Shown here piece after piece: positions 24,543 through 32,969 of a DNA stretch of 34,320 nucleotides (position 1 is its first letter; the number at the start of each line of letters is the position of its first letter). Origin of the DNA: an uncultured Clostridia bacterium (GTDB lineage: Bacteria > Bacillota > Clostridia > Christensenellales > Christensenellaceae). A program made the translations under genes and the position numbers. Below the pieces are notes generated by a model. The model was given only the letters and a program-made list of their open reading frames with translations. It searched no databases and had not been told where the DNA came from. Location of the stretch: NCBI GenBank assembly GCA_944347775.1, contig CALVMT010000068.1, positions 1 through 34,320 of the forward strand. The letters run 5' to 3'.

Positions 24543-25486
24543 TTAATTCCTTATTCGACTGACAATGGAATAATATAAACGCGATGTTGTATGATACACA
24601 ATCAAATAAAATAAAACAAACACGAGGTAGCACAAAATTGTCGTAACAACCAAAAGCGACATATTACTTAAATGGAATAAGAGTGCATTTTTTGGATCAG
24701 TGGAAATGCAAACACCAGATGAAACCCGGCAGTAATCAACGGCATAAAAAATACCGTTAAAACCTGAGAATTAATGTTTCTTTTAATTTCACATTCGGTC
24801 ATTCCGACTTTCTGCATAATATTAAAGTGGGATTGATCCTCATAACCTTCTGAAATTTGTTTATCGTAAATCATTAATCCCGCTACATCTAATTTCTTCC
24901 GCAATCGGTTGATATTTACCGTAAGCGTATTTTCGTCTACGAAACTATCTGTTTCCCAAAGCTGCTGCATCAGCTTTTCGCGGCTGACGATATTTCCCTT
25001 ATTTTGCATTAAAACAAGCAAAATCCGATACTCATTTTTTGTGAGGTCAATCTCCTACTCCTCATAGCTTAGCGTATGATCTGCCATATTGAGTATGGCG
25101 CCTTTATATTCCAATGTTGATACACTATAACAGAAAAGTCGTATGTTCTTCTAAGCATTGCCTGAATTTTTGCCATCAATACGCTTTGATCAAAAGGTTT
25201 AACAATAGAATCATCCGCCCTCATATTCATTGACATAACAATATTCATATTATTCGAAGCGGAAGAGATAAAGATAATTGGTACTTTCGATACTTTTGGA
25301 ATTTCATCACACCAATAATACCCATTAAAAAAGGAAGCGAAATATCCAGCAAAATTAAATGAGGATCATATTCTGCAAAATCAGCCATAATTTGATGAAA
25401 GTTCTTTACACACCGTACATCCAATTCCCAGACATTTAATTTGAAGATATTCCCAGATCATCTTCTACAATTAAAATACGATACAT
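24543..25486 (-). pseudogene. Decayed bceR response regulator fused by deletion to the end of bceB
   Basis: The remains of a Bce-type antimicrobial-peptide resistance locus. From the ATG at 25486 (GAGG ribosome site) it reads MYRILIVEDD, then changes frame to NFHQIMADFAEYDPHLILLD, again to KVSKVPIIFISSASNNMNIV and ADDSIVKPFDQSVLMAKIQ, again to a linker with an in-frame TAG near 25057, then the OmpR-type DNA-binding domain (LWETDSFVDENTLTVNINR). At about 24885 the frame passes straight into BceB permease C-terminal sequence (YDKQISEGYEDQSHF, NIMQKVGMTECEIK), then shifts at an A-run near 24690 to the last transmembrane helix, ending at 24543. Sensor kinase, ATPase and most of the permease are gone. 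Confidence 0.88.
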
Positions 25487-25499
25487 AGCAAACCTCTAT

Positions 25500-25922
25500 T
25501 TATTCCTCATTATGTTCATATTCTAATGCCAAAGCATATAGATCGTCAAACGGGATCTTTGTTCCGCCTTTCATTAAAATAAAACGTTTGCATTCGTCTA
25601 TCTTGTCCACCCGTTCTTTTAGCGTCAGATATGTACACATTTCTTGACTAAACCAGGTAAGTTTTACTTTTGGATGTTCCGAAATATGCTTTACCACTTG
25701 TTCAACATTCTTTTGCAGTTCTTCTGCATCATCTTCACTAATATCTGTTCGCTCGTCAACAAATTGTTCACTTTGCTTAATGGCATCTTCATAACCCGTA
25801 AGTGCGGAAAATGGAGAGAACTGAGCTGCACGTTCTAATGCGGACATACGTGGATGTACACAAGACGTATGGTGCGGAAGGTTTATGATATCATGATATC
25901 TCCTGGAATCTTTTTTTTTCAT
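25500..25922 (-). CDS. YolD-like protein
   Basis: A 140-residue protein with the signature PRMSALERAAQFSPFSALTGYEDAI of YolD-like proteins, which in Bacillota almost always sit beside a Y-family polymerase gene, as here. The middle is acidic and likely helical (ISEDDAEELQKNVEQVV). Function is unknown; a role with the translesion polymerase is inferred from gene pairing. No strong ribosome site lies close to the ATG. The decayed bceR begins just after it. Confidence 0.75.
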   Translation of the reverse strand: MKKKDSRRYHDIINLPHHTSCVHPRMSALERAAQFSPFSALTGYEDAIKQSEQFVDERTDISEDDAEELQKNVEQVVKHISEHPKVKLTWFSQEMCTYLTLKERVDKIDECKRFILMKGGTKIPFDDLYALALEYEHNEE

Positions 25923-25983
25923 ATTATCTTTTTAATATTCCTCTGTAATCTAAATTAGATTCATATACTGACACCAATCCCCA

Positions 25984-26082
25984 TCAGGAAATGTATTGTT
26001 TTTCAGCTTGTCCTTTAAACACTGACAATCCAAAGTTTTGCCTATCCTCTATTATTCCGCCAATTAAATATAAGCATTTCAT
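25984..26082 (-). CDS. Possible 32-residue protein between polymerase and YolD genes
   Basis: Reads MKCLYLIGGIIEDRQNFGLS and a hydrophilic end, with AGGAG ten bases before the ATG, in the gap between the Y-family polymerase and YolD. An overlapping frame reads LDCQCLKDKLKNNTFPDGDW, protein-like but without a start, so the region may instead be a frameshifted small gene. I do not recognise either. Confidence 0.35.
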   Translation of the reverse strand: MKCLYLIGGIIEDRQNFGLSVFKGQAEKQYIS

Positions 26083-26109
26083 ATCCTAGTTACTCCTACA
26101 AAATTTATT

Positions 26110-27633
26110 TCAAGCTTTATGCCCGCCGATTTGATTATTTCTGTTTTTTGCCGTTGCGCCATCCTGTAAATTCATTCCTTTTAAAATTGCATTTTTTCCA
26201 TATTTTTTCTTTATGGCAAGGACAGCCCGCTGCATTTGTTTTTCTCGTTTAAGATCAGCTTTTTCTTTTTGCTCACGAATCTGTTCGGCCTCATAATCGG
26301 TGAATAAATCCAACTGTCGGTATTGTGGCTCGCTGATCAGCAAAGTTTCAGCAACTACATCATTAGCCGTAATATTCAGACGGCGAATAAGTAAATCTTT
26401 ATTCACTATCCGATTAAATAATTCCATCGCAGCATTAGTTAACATGCGGGCAGATGATGTGGTTTTGCTAAGATTGATCGTCCCATGAGCGTGTTTGGGA
26501 AGTGATCTACCATAACGATCAATACTAACTGCTCCGTGATATTGTTTTCTTCTCTTTGGATCGGTTAAATTTTCAATATCATAGCCGACAGTTAGTGTAA
26601 GCTGAGAAGTAACGAGGCCTTTTTCTACCAACTCTAAAGCCAAAAGATCTGCCATTTCCCGTACGACAAGCCCTGCTTTTTCAAAATTATATGGTTTATG
26701 CAAAACCTGGCCGGAGCCAATACTACTGGAGGCCGGCTTATAAGCTTTAATATCTGCTATTGTACAGGGTTCCCATCCCCAGGCATGATCGATCAGCAAC
26801 TCTGCATTGACACCAAACAGTTTATATAGTAGTTCCTCATTATAATAATCTGTCGACTTTCCAACTGAGCAGCGTGCTATATCCCCCATCGTATAAAGCC
26901 CGTGTTCCTCCAATTTTTTTGCGTATCCCCTTCCTATGCGCCAAAAGTCTGTCAAAGGGCGATGTGCCCATAGTTTGGCTCTATAACTCATTTCATCTAA
27001 TTGTGCAATACGCACGCCGTTTTCATCCGCCATAATATGTTTTGCTTCAATATCCATTGCTACTTTACAGAGATAAAGATTTGTCCCTATTCCTGCAGTA
27101 GCAGTAATACCTGTTGTCTTCAGTACATCAGCAATTATCTTTATGGCTAGTTCCTTTGCTGTTAACTGATATGTTTTTAAATAAGGAGTAATATCCATAA
27201 AAACCTCATCTATAGAGTAGACATGGATGTCTTCCGGCGCAATATATTTTAAATAAATATGATATATCTGTGTACTGACTTCAATATAGCGCGCCATTTG
27301 AGGCGGAGCAATAAGATAATCTGCGGAAAACTGCGGGTGAGCACTAAGCAATGCATAATCGTAAGACGATCCGACAAACACTTTTCCCGGAGCCAGGCGT
27401 TGCCGCTTTTCGTTTACATATTTCATTGTTCGAATAACCTCAAAAAGTCTCGGACGACCGGATATCCCATAGGTTTTCAAAGAAGGAGATACAGCTAAGC
27501 ATATGGTTTTTGCCGTTCTGCTTTCATCAGCTACAACAAGATTGGTTGTCATTGGATCTAGCCCTCGCTGCACACACTCGACCGAAGCATAAAAGCTTTT
27601 TAAATCAATTGCAAGATAGGTTTTATTTTCCAT
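26110..27633 (-). CDS. Y-family translesion DNA polymerase (UmuC/UvrX-like)
   Basis: A 507-residue error-prone polymerase. Catalytic acids are Asp10 in YLAIDLKSFYASVEC and Asp142/Glu143 in HVYSIDEVFMDI; TAGIGTNLYLCKVAMDI and the DFWRIGRGYAKKLEEHGL helix-hairpin-helix follow, then the little-finger domain. Near the C-terminus YRQLDLFTDYE contains QLDLF, a beta-clamp-binding motif. The long form with a YolD partner is the damage-inducible UvrX/YqjW type rather than short DinB. I found no convincing LexA box upstream. An AAAGGAGG site lies upstream of the ATG, with GAAGG nearer. Confidence 0.92.
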   Translation of the reverse strand: MENKTYLAIDLKSFYASVECVQRGLDPMTTNLVVADESRTAKTICLAVSPSLKTYGISGRPRLFEVIRTMKYVNEKRQRLAPGKVFVGSSYDYALLSAHPQFSADYLIAPPQMARYIEVSTQIYHIYLKYIAPEDIHVYSIDEVFMDITPYLKTYQLTAKELAIKIIADVLKTTGITATAGIGTNLYLCKVAMDIEAKHIMADENGVRIAQLDEMSYRAKLWAHRPLTDFWRIGRGYAKKLEEHGLYTMGDIARCSVGKSTDYYNEELLYKLFGVNAELLIDHAWGWEPCTIADIKAYKPASSSIGSGQVLHKPYNFEKAGLVVREMADLLALELVEKGLVTSQLTLTVGYDIENLTDPKRRKQYHGAVSIDRYGRSLPKHAHGTINLSKTTSSARMLTNAAMELFNRIVNKDLLIRRLNITANDVVAETLLISEPQYRQLDLFTDYEAEQIREQKEKADLKREKQMQRAVLAIKKKYGKNAILKGMNLQDGATAKNRNNQIGGHKA

Positions 27634-27985
27634 ATTTTAACCTTCACACCTCCTTTAAAAAATTTCCCGGCCTATAAAATATGGCCTTTGCCTTTTATTA
27701 CGAAATTTCACTCGTTTTTTGTTCTCTGCCTGCTGTTTTGTTGCCTTATAATCGCCGAACACAACAGTACAATATAGTAGTAGTATCTGTATTTACTATA
27801 ATTATATGATTATATCTTTTAAGGATATTTTACTATTTAAAAATGACACAAAGGCATTTAACACCTATCAAATTTATTTTATCATTTTTTTTCATGTATC
27901 GCTTAGCCTTTTTTATTTTTATCAACCGAATATCCATATTTAAATAAAAATTATTTTTCCCATCTGCTTAATACAACCTACACAT

Positions 27986-28004
27986 GATAATCAAAGTGAT
28001 TATC
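27986..28004. promoter_or_regulatory. Fur-box-like inverted repeat without an adjacent gene
   Basis: GATAATCA-AAG-TGATTATC is a perfect 8-3-8 inverted repeat and matches the classical 19-bp Fur consensus at 15 of 19 positions by my alignment. No intact gene starts close to it on either strand. Confidence 0.45.
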
Positions 28005-28110
28005 TATTCGTTCAAAAAATTTTGGGGAAAGAGGCTTTACAGTTGATTTCTAACAAGTATTTTTTTAATTAAATGACAACGTAATCACTTAATCAAAAAA
28101 TAACAAAATA

Positions 28111-28142
28111 TAAAAAAACCTGTATGTAATAACAGGCCTTTT
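28111..28142 (-). terminator. Intrinsic terminator downstream of the carbon-nitrogen hydrolase
   Basis: On minus, CCTGT-TATTACAT-ACAGG followed by TTTTTTTAT. It lies about 275 nt after the hydrolase stop and is the first terminator after that gene. Confidence 0.65.
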
Positions 28143-28219
28143 TATGCCAATCAATCTGGAAGTTTAATACTTGGTCAATCTTTACTTTAATTTTCAAATC
28201 TACTTATAGATAAAGATAA

Positions 28220-28354
28220 AAACAAGTTCATTCCATTAATCTTCATATTGCAGAAAAATCAAAACAAATTCGGCGTTATCAACAGCCGATTTCAGACAAT
28301 ACAGCGATGCTTTCAAATGTGCAGCCAAATGTATTGAAGATGGTTTACATCTAA
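28220..28354 (+). pseudogene. Possible flagellin C-terminal fragment
   Basis: An open frame on plus, without a start codon context, ends NTAMLSNVQPNVLKMV followed by two residues and a stop. This resembles the C-terminal end of flagellins (AMLAQANQQPQNVLKLL). Only about 17 residues carry the resemblance, so it may be chance. Confidence 0.25.
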
Positions 28355-28414
28355 AATAAGGCTTGCCGTACATATTGTTATTAGATCAAGCATGATGATT
28401 ATCTTTTCTCAATA

Positions 28415-29194
28415 TCAATAAAGCTCCGGACGTCGATCACGAAAAACCGGAATAGTATTGCGAACCTGTGTCAATAACTGCATATTGCATTCGGCGAACA
28501 AAATTTCCTCTGTCTCTCCCGCAAGAGCAAGCGTTTCCCCAAAAGGATTAACTATAATAGAATGACCGCCATACACAATATTCTCCGCAGTACCACAAGA
28601 ATTGCAGCAGGCAACAAAAATTTGATTTTCGATTGCTCTGGCTGCAGTAAGAGTATGCAAATGAAAAGTACGTATTTTGGGCCACTCAGCCACTACAAAA
28701 AGGACGTCCAATCCCTGTAAAGCAAGCTTCCTGACCAGCTCGGGAAAACGCAGATCATAGCAAATAATCAATCCGCACTGAATACCATCAAGGATAAAAC
28801 GGCAAAGATGATCGCCGCGGGTATAGTATTTATCTTCATCCATAGGTGTAAAAAGATGTGTTTTATCATATTCAGCAATACACTCACCATTGCGATTAAA
28901 AATAAACGCCGTATTATACACCTTATCATCCCGAATATTTGATACCGAACCTGCGATAATATTTACACCATATTGATTTGCGAGATTCCCGATACGCAGT
29001 TTTACTGCATCACCATCATCACAAGATAGATTTCTAAGGTTATGTTTTGGAAAAAAACCTGTATTCCAGCACTCGGGAAGTACAAGAACATCGGGTTTTT
29101 TCTCCATTGCATGATGAATCAATCTCTCGGCAATCACATAATTCTCATCTGGCTTACTCAACTTCATATTCATTTGCAATAGAGCAAGTTTCAT
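28415..29194 (-). CDS. Carbon-nitrogen hydrolase (nitrilase superfamily, omega-amidase-like)
   Basis: A 259-residue amidase with the catalytic triad Glu41 (VLPECWNTGFFP), Lys111 (YDKTHLF) and Cys145 (IICYDLRFPEL). The sequence is close to the Nit2/YafV omega-amidase type, which hydrolyses omega-amides of 2-oxo acids such as 2-oxoglutaramate. Its start codon overlaps the stop codon of the aminotransferase upstream (TAATG), so the two are translationally coupled. A transaminase that uses glutamine or asparagine makes just such omega-amides, which gives a sensible pair; this is inference. Confidence 0.85.
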   Translation of the reverse strand: MKLALLQMNMKLSKPDENYVIAERLIHHAMEKKPDVLVLPECWNTGFFPKHNLRNLSCDDGDAVKLRIGNLANQYGVNIIAGSVSNIRDDKVYNTAFIFNRNGECIAEYDKTHLFTPMDEDKYYTRGDHLCRFILDGIQCGLIICYDLRFPELVRKLALQGLDVLFVVAEWPKIRTFHLHTLTAARAIENQIFVACCNSCGTAENIVYGGHSIIVNPFGETLALAGETEEILFAECNMQLLTQVRNTIPVFRDRRPELY

Positions 29195-30390
29195 TATGCT
29201 TCCCTCTTTTTCAACAACTTACAAAGACGATTTGCCGCTTCCTTTGTCTCCTCCGGTTTACCAAAAGTAGAAAAGCGGAAGAAACCTTTTCCACATTCTC
29301 CAAAACCCTCACCAGGGATACCGACTACCTGAATCTTTTGTAGTAAATAATCAAAAAATTCCCAACCACTCATGCCATTAGGGCACTTCATCCAAATATA
29401 CGGAGAATTCTTACCTCCCGTATACCAAATGCCTGCAGTATCCAATACTTTCATAAAATAAGAGGCATTATCTTTATATATACGAATATTCTCACGGATT
29501 TGTTTTTGACCTATCGGCGTAAATACCGCTGCAGCACCTTTCTGTAAAATATAGGATATACCGTTGGTCCTCGTTTCACGGTTACGAGACCACATTTCAT
29601 TCAAATTCATTCCGCCTCGCATCAAATTTTTGGGGACAACCGTGTAGCCGAGTCTTGTACCCGTAAACCCAGCTGTCTTGGAAAGAGAACATATTTCTAT
29701 TGCACATTGATCCGCATTATCCAACTCATAAATACTATGAGGAACATTTTGATCTTCAATAAATATTTCATACGCCGCATCAAAAAGAATCACTGCTCCG
29801 ATTTTATTAGCAAAATCTACCCAAGACTGAAGCTGCGTTCGATCATAAGCAGCACCAGTAGGATTGTTGGGTGAACAAATGTAAATAATATCGGCCTTCA
29901 TTTTTTCATTTGGTATTGGCAAAAAATTAATTTCCTCTCCCGCATCCAAATGGACAATTTTTCTGCCTGCCAAAATATTGGTATCCACATATTCAGGATA
30001 TGTAGGTTCAATAACCATAACGGTATTCTCTTGGTCAAACAACTCCAAAATATCACAAAGATCATCACAGGCGCCACTTGAAACAAATATTTCATTCTCC
30101 TTTACCGCCGCACCCATCGCTTTATAGTATTTGGAAATAGCCTTCCGCAGAAAAGGAGCGCCACTTTCGGGCATATAACCATGAAATGTAGCAGCGTTAG
30201 CTTGATCGTCAACCGCTTCATGCAACGCGTTGATAACGGCTTCACAAAGCGGCAAAGATACATCACCCACTCCCATTTTCAATACCTTGTTACCGGGATT
30301 GGCTTTAAGATACTCATCAGTCTTTCTATAAATCGTATTAAATAAATGACTTTTCTTTAATTGTGCATATCTTGTATTCGGCTTCAACAT
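29194..30390 (-). CDS. LL-diaminopimelate aminotransferase family protein (DapL-like)
   Basis: A 398-residue class I/II PLP aminotransferase. Lys238 in CSLSKTAGFTGTRLGY binds PLP; SPNNPTGAAYDR and ILFDAAYEIFIED line the site. The N-terminus HLFNTIYRKTDEY, KMGVGDVSLPLCEAVINAL and FHGYMPESGAPFLRKAIS matches DapL, which makes LL-diaminopimelate from tetrahydrodipicolinate for lysine and peptidoglycan. Coupling to an omega-amidase-like gene is unusual for DapL and raises the option of another amino donor or substrate. AAAGGAG precedes the ATG. Confidence 0.82.
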   Translation of the reverse strand: MLKPNTRYAQLKKSHLFNTIYRKTDEYLKANPGNKVLKMGVGDVSLPLCEAVINALHEAVDDQANAATFHGYMPESGAPFLRKAISKYYKAMGAAVKENEIFVSSGACDDLCDILELFDQENTVMVIEPTYPEYVDTNILAGRKIVHLDAGEEINFLPIPNEKMKADIIYICSPNNPTGAAYDRTQLQSWVDFANKIGAVILFDAAYEIFIEDQNVPHSIYELDNADQCAIEICSLSKTAGFTGTRLGYTVVPKNLMRGGMNLNEMWSRNRETRTNGISYILQKGAAAVFTPIGQKQIRENIRIYKDNASYFMKVLDTAGIWYTGGKNSPYIWMKCPNGMSGWEFFDYLLQKIQVVGIPGEGFGECGKGFFRFSTFGKPEETKEAANRLCKLLKKREA

Positions 30391-30515
30391 TTTTCCGTAT
30401 CTCCTTTATCAATAATTTCATACAAGCCCATCATAATAACAACATTGTTTCAGGCAACCCGAATGTATGACGTTCTGTCCTCAGGATTTTAAACATCAGG
30501 TTAACTGCATTTTAC

Positions 30516-30543
30516 GTTATACGTTTTAAAAAAAGCAGGTCAA
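30516..30543 (-). promoter_or_regulatory. Promoter of the aminotransferase-amidase pair
   Basis: On minus, TTGACC (30543-30538), 16 bp, then TATAAC (30521-30516). Confidence 0.55.
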
Positions 30544-30669
30544 TATTTCGAACTTCAATTTTGAAAAAAACTATATTTTTATAGTTTTATCATTACCCAT
30601 TTCTTTTTGACAAAATGAACGTTAATACCCAATCTACGGCCGCCTTATTCTATCTTCTGTTTCTATAAT

Positions 30670-30722
30670 AAAAAAAGGGCTATGACACTTTCAGTAAATC
30701 ATGAAAGACACCATTGCCCTTA
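30670..30722 (-). terminator. Strong terminator of asnB
   Basis: On minus, a long stem from GGGCAATGGTGTCTTTCA pairing with TGAAAGTGTCATAGCCC, with small bulges, then TTTTTTTATTAT. It lies about 145 nt after the asnB stop. Confidence 0.85.
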
Positions 30723-30864
30723 TCTGCTGCTAAATTGTCTCGCAAAAATACATTTGGAATGATCAAACTCAAAGACGCCTTTATCTTTCGTTTATCCTAC
30801 GTTATATTTACCTTTTTGTCAACTTCTCCATAAAAGGGTTTCCCATCTTTTTCAGTTTACCATT

Positions 30865-32448
30865 TTATTTCCCGCTGTCTCCATAGTTAGAAAGAACGCG
30901 GGCAGAGGGATCGTTTACATCACAACCCTTCCATGATTTATTTGGCATCCAGAAATCTACAATCATCTCACTTTGACCCGGATAATATTTTTCAAAAATT
31001 TCACGATATAGAAGCGATTCTTTTGTAAACGGACGAGCATGAGTATATTTTTCAGAAAGCATTTCAAATTGTTTATCTGTATACTGTGTCTGAGCATATT
31101 CTTTTAGATAATCTACCATAGAATGACCCACTGCATCTGAAAAAGCCGCTTTTTCACGCCACAAAATTTCTTTTGGCAGATAATCGCCGTCTTCAAAGGC
31201 GTGGCGGAGCAGGTATTTCCCTTTACCATATTTATTCATCTTGATTTCCGGATCAATACTCATCACATATTCAACAAAATCAAGATCACCAAATGGTACA
31301 CGCGCCTCTAAAGAATTTACTGAGATACAACGATCGGCACGAAGTACATCATACATATGAAGTTCTCTTACTCTTTTTTGAGATTCCTTTTGAAATTCTT
31401 CTGCATTCGGCGCAAAATCCGTATACTTATAACCAAAAAGTTCATCAGATATTTCACCCGTAAGCAATACGCGGATATCTGTCTGTTCATGGATTGCTTT
31501 ACAAACCAGGTACATACCCATGCTGGCTCTGATTGTCGTTATATCATATGTGCCAAGCAGGTAGACAACCTCATCCAAAGTAGAAATCACATCCTCGGGC
31601 GTCATATAAATTTCTTTATGATCACTGCCAATGTAATCGGCTACTTGTTTTGCATATTTAAGATCTATGGCATCTTCACTCATACCAATAGCAAAAGTTT
31701 TAATAGGTGTTTTTATTTTTTTTGCCGCAATGGCACAGACCAAAGAAGAATCCAAACCTCCTGAAAGAAGAAAACCTATCTTTGCATCTGCAATTAATCT
31801 CTTTTCTACCCCCGCAACAAGCTTTTCGTGGATTTTTTTACATACACTTTCACGATCATCACGACAGATTTCTCTCACCGCCGCAATATCGCAGTAACAG
31901 ATAAATTTACCGTCTTTATAATAATGGCCTGGGGGAAACGGCATAATTTTATCTGTCAACCCTATAAGATTTTTGGGTTCACTTGCAAAGATAATTATAC
32001 CATTATCATCAAAACCGTAATATAGCGGACGGATCCCAATAGGATCTCGTGCCGCAATATATTCTTCTGTTTGGCCATCATAGATAATACACGCAAATTC
32101 CGCATCAAGAAATTTAAACATATCCGTTCCATATTCACGGTACATGGGAAGCAATATCTCGCAATCGCTTCCACTTTTAAATGTATATCCCTTTTTCAGT
32201 AAATCCTCTTTTTGCTTTTCAAAACCATATAATTCTCCGTTACAAACGGCATAACTGTCATCCAGTTCAAAGGGCTGCATACCTGACGGCGTAAGCCCCA
32301 TAATAGAAAGGCGATGAAATCCGAGAAGTCCTTTCCCTGTATCGATAATGCGAGTGTCATCCGGTCCGCGCGAGAGAGTTTTTGCAAAAGCCAATTGAAA
32401 AATATCAAAAGTAATACCACTACCACAGTAACCCATAATAGAACACAT
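30865..32448 (-). CDS. asnB: Asparagine synthetase (glutamine-hydrolysing)
   Basis: Makes asparagine from aspartate, ATP and glutamine. Cys2 is the amidotransferase nucleophile (MCSIMGYCG), followed by RGPDDTRI and NGELYGFEKQK in the glutaminase domain (about 1-190). The synthetase domain has the PP-loop FLLSGGLDSSLV, TFAIGMSED and LLTGEISDELFGY. The 527 residues are typical of the shorter AsnB group. GGAGG lies nine bases before the ATG. A T-box leader lies directly upstream, so expression should follow charging of a tRNA, most likely tRNA-Asn. The gene for type III glutamine synthetase, maker of its nitrogen donor, is just upstream. Confidence 0.95.
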   Translation of the reverse strand: MCSIMGYCGSGITFDIFQLAFAKTLSRGPDDTRIIDTGKGLLGFHRLSIMGLTPSGMQPFELDDSYAVCNGELYGFEKQKEDLLKKGYTFKSGSDCEILLPMYREYGTDMFKFLDAEFACIIYDGQTEEYIAARDPIGIRPLYYGFDDNGIIIFASEPKNLIGLTDKIMPFPPGHYYKDGKFICYCDIAAVREICRDDRESVCKKIHEKLVAGVEKRLIADAKIGFLLSGGLDSSLVCAIAAKKIKTPIKTFAIGMSEDAIDLKYAKQVADYIGSDHKEIYMTPEDVISTLDEVVYLLGTYDITTIRASMGMYLVCKAIHEQTDIRVLLTGEISDELFGYKYTDFAPNAEEFQKESQKRVRELHMYDVLRADRCISVNSLEARVPFGDLDFVEYVMSIDPEIKMNKYGKGKYLLRHAFEDGDYLPKEILWREKAAFSDAVGHSMVDYLKEYAQTQYTDKQFEMLSEKYTHARPFTKESLLYREIFEKYYPGQSEMIVDFWMPNKSWKGCDVNDPSARVLSNYGDSGK

Positions 32449-32457
32449 GGAAGTTTA

Positions 32458-32745
32458 CCTCCGTAAAATTCAGTAATTTCAGCATCCTACAGGGCGATTG
32501 CTGTACTCGCGGTGCCACCTGTATTTTTTCTTATTTTCCAAGTCTCCAACAAGACCTTATCATTTGACGTCTGACGAAACGGCGCACCTACTAAGAGATA
32601 TCCTTTTCGGATTGCAGCTCGAAAAGTGTTTTTCACCCGGATTGGCATCTGCAGCTTCCACTCTCCTGCATTCGCTATATGCCAATTGACCGTGTTACTT
32701 CTCTTTTCTCAAGCGCTTTTACTGATATTTAATTCACAACTCGGG
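32458..32745 (-). promoter_or_regulatory. T-box riboswitch leader of asnB
   Basis: The T-box motif AGGTGGCACCGCG (32520-32508) sits in an intact antiterminator: ACAGG with CCTGT around the UGGCACC bulge, and GCGA with TCGC above. Upstream are AGTAGG after stem I (32593 region), AAGAGA/TCTCTT closing stem I, and GAGAG/GAGC elements. AAT at 32613-32611 is a possible asparagine specifier, which fits the gene, but I could not fix the fold. No T-run terminator lies between the T-box and the start codon; instead CTGTA from the antiterminator 3' arm can pair with TACGG (32465-32461), which overlaps the GGAGG ribosome site. Control of translation is therefore likely. Confidence 0.85.
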
Positions 32746-32969
32746 CAAGTTATATGCAGAACATTTATAATGAATCTAATAAACAAATTCACCAATTTCC
32801 CGTTTTATAACGATAACCCATATCTGAAATTACTTTAACATGTTGCAGATTTTTATCACGATATCTTTGGTGTTTTTTTCAGTAAAACCTGGAGCATAAT
32901 TGCCCATTTAAACAAAATACTTACCGTAAATATCGATCAAATGCCTTTCTCTGCGATCAATTTTCTTAT
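32746..32969. other. Spacer between glutamine synthetase and the T-box leader
   Basis: No gene identified. A TATAAA on minus (32769-32764) may be the -10 box for the asnB transcript, with a weak -35. No clear terminator for the glutamine synthetase gene was seen. A 25-codon frame (32907-32830, minus) lacks a ribosome site. Confidence 0.4.

Larger units (their letters stand above)
27634..28414. other. 780-bp AT-rich region without an intact gene
   Basis: Contains the ribosome site of the polymerase gene, a Fur-like inverted repeat (27986-28004), an intrinsic terminator (28111-28142) and a short frame (28220-28354) that ends like a flagellin. A 35-codon frame just before the polymerase gene, ending near 27655, has no start with a ribosome site. 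The composition and fragments suggest a degraded region. Confidence 0.5.
30391..30864. other. Intergenic region: aminotransferase leader and asnB terminator
   Basis: No gene seen. It holds the aminotransferase promoter (30516-30543) with an untranslated leader of about 120 nt, the strong asnB terminator (30670-30722), and an uninterpreted 140-nt tail after the asnB stop. Confidence 0.6.

Noticed and set aside
27640-27762. 35-codon basic frame just upstream of the Y-family polymerase
   Set aside because: Only a GTG without ribosome site could start it; no recognisable features.
27700-27800. LexA (SOS) box upstream of the polymerase
   Set aside because: CGAACACAACAGTAC is the nearest candidate, but it lacks the symmetric GTTC half needed for a Gram-positive LexA site.
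32830-32907. 25-codon frame with protein-like composition (APGFTEKNTKDIV)
   Set aside because: A stop codon directly precedes the ATG and there is no ribosome site; too short to support.
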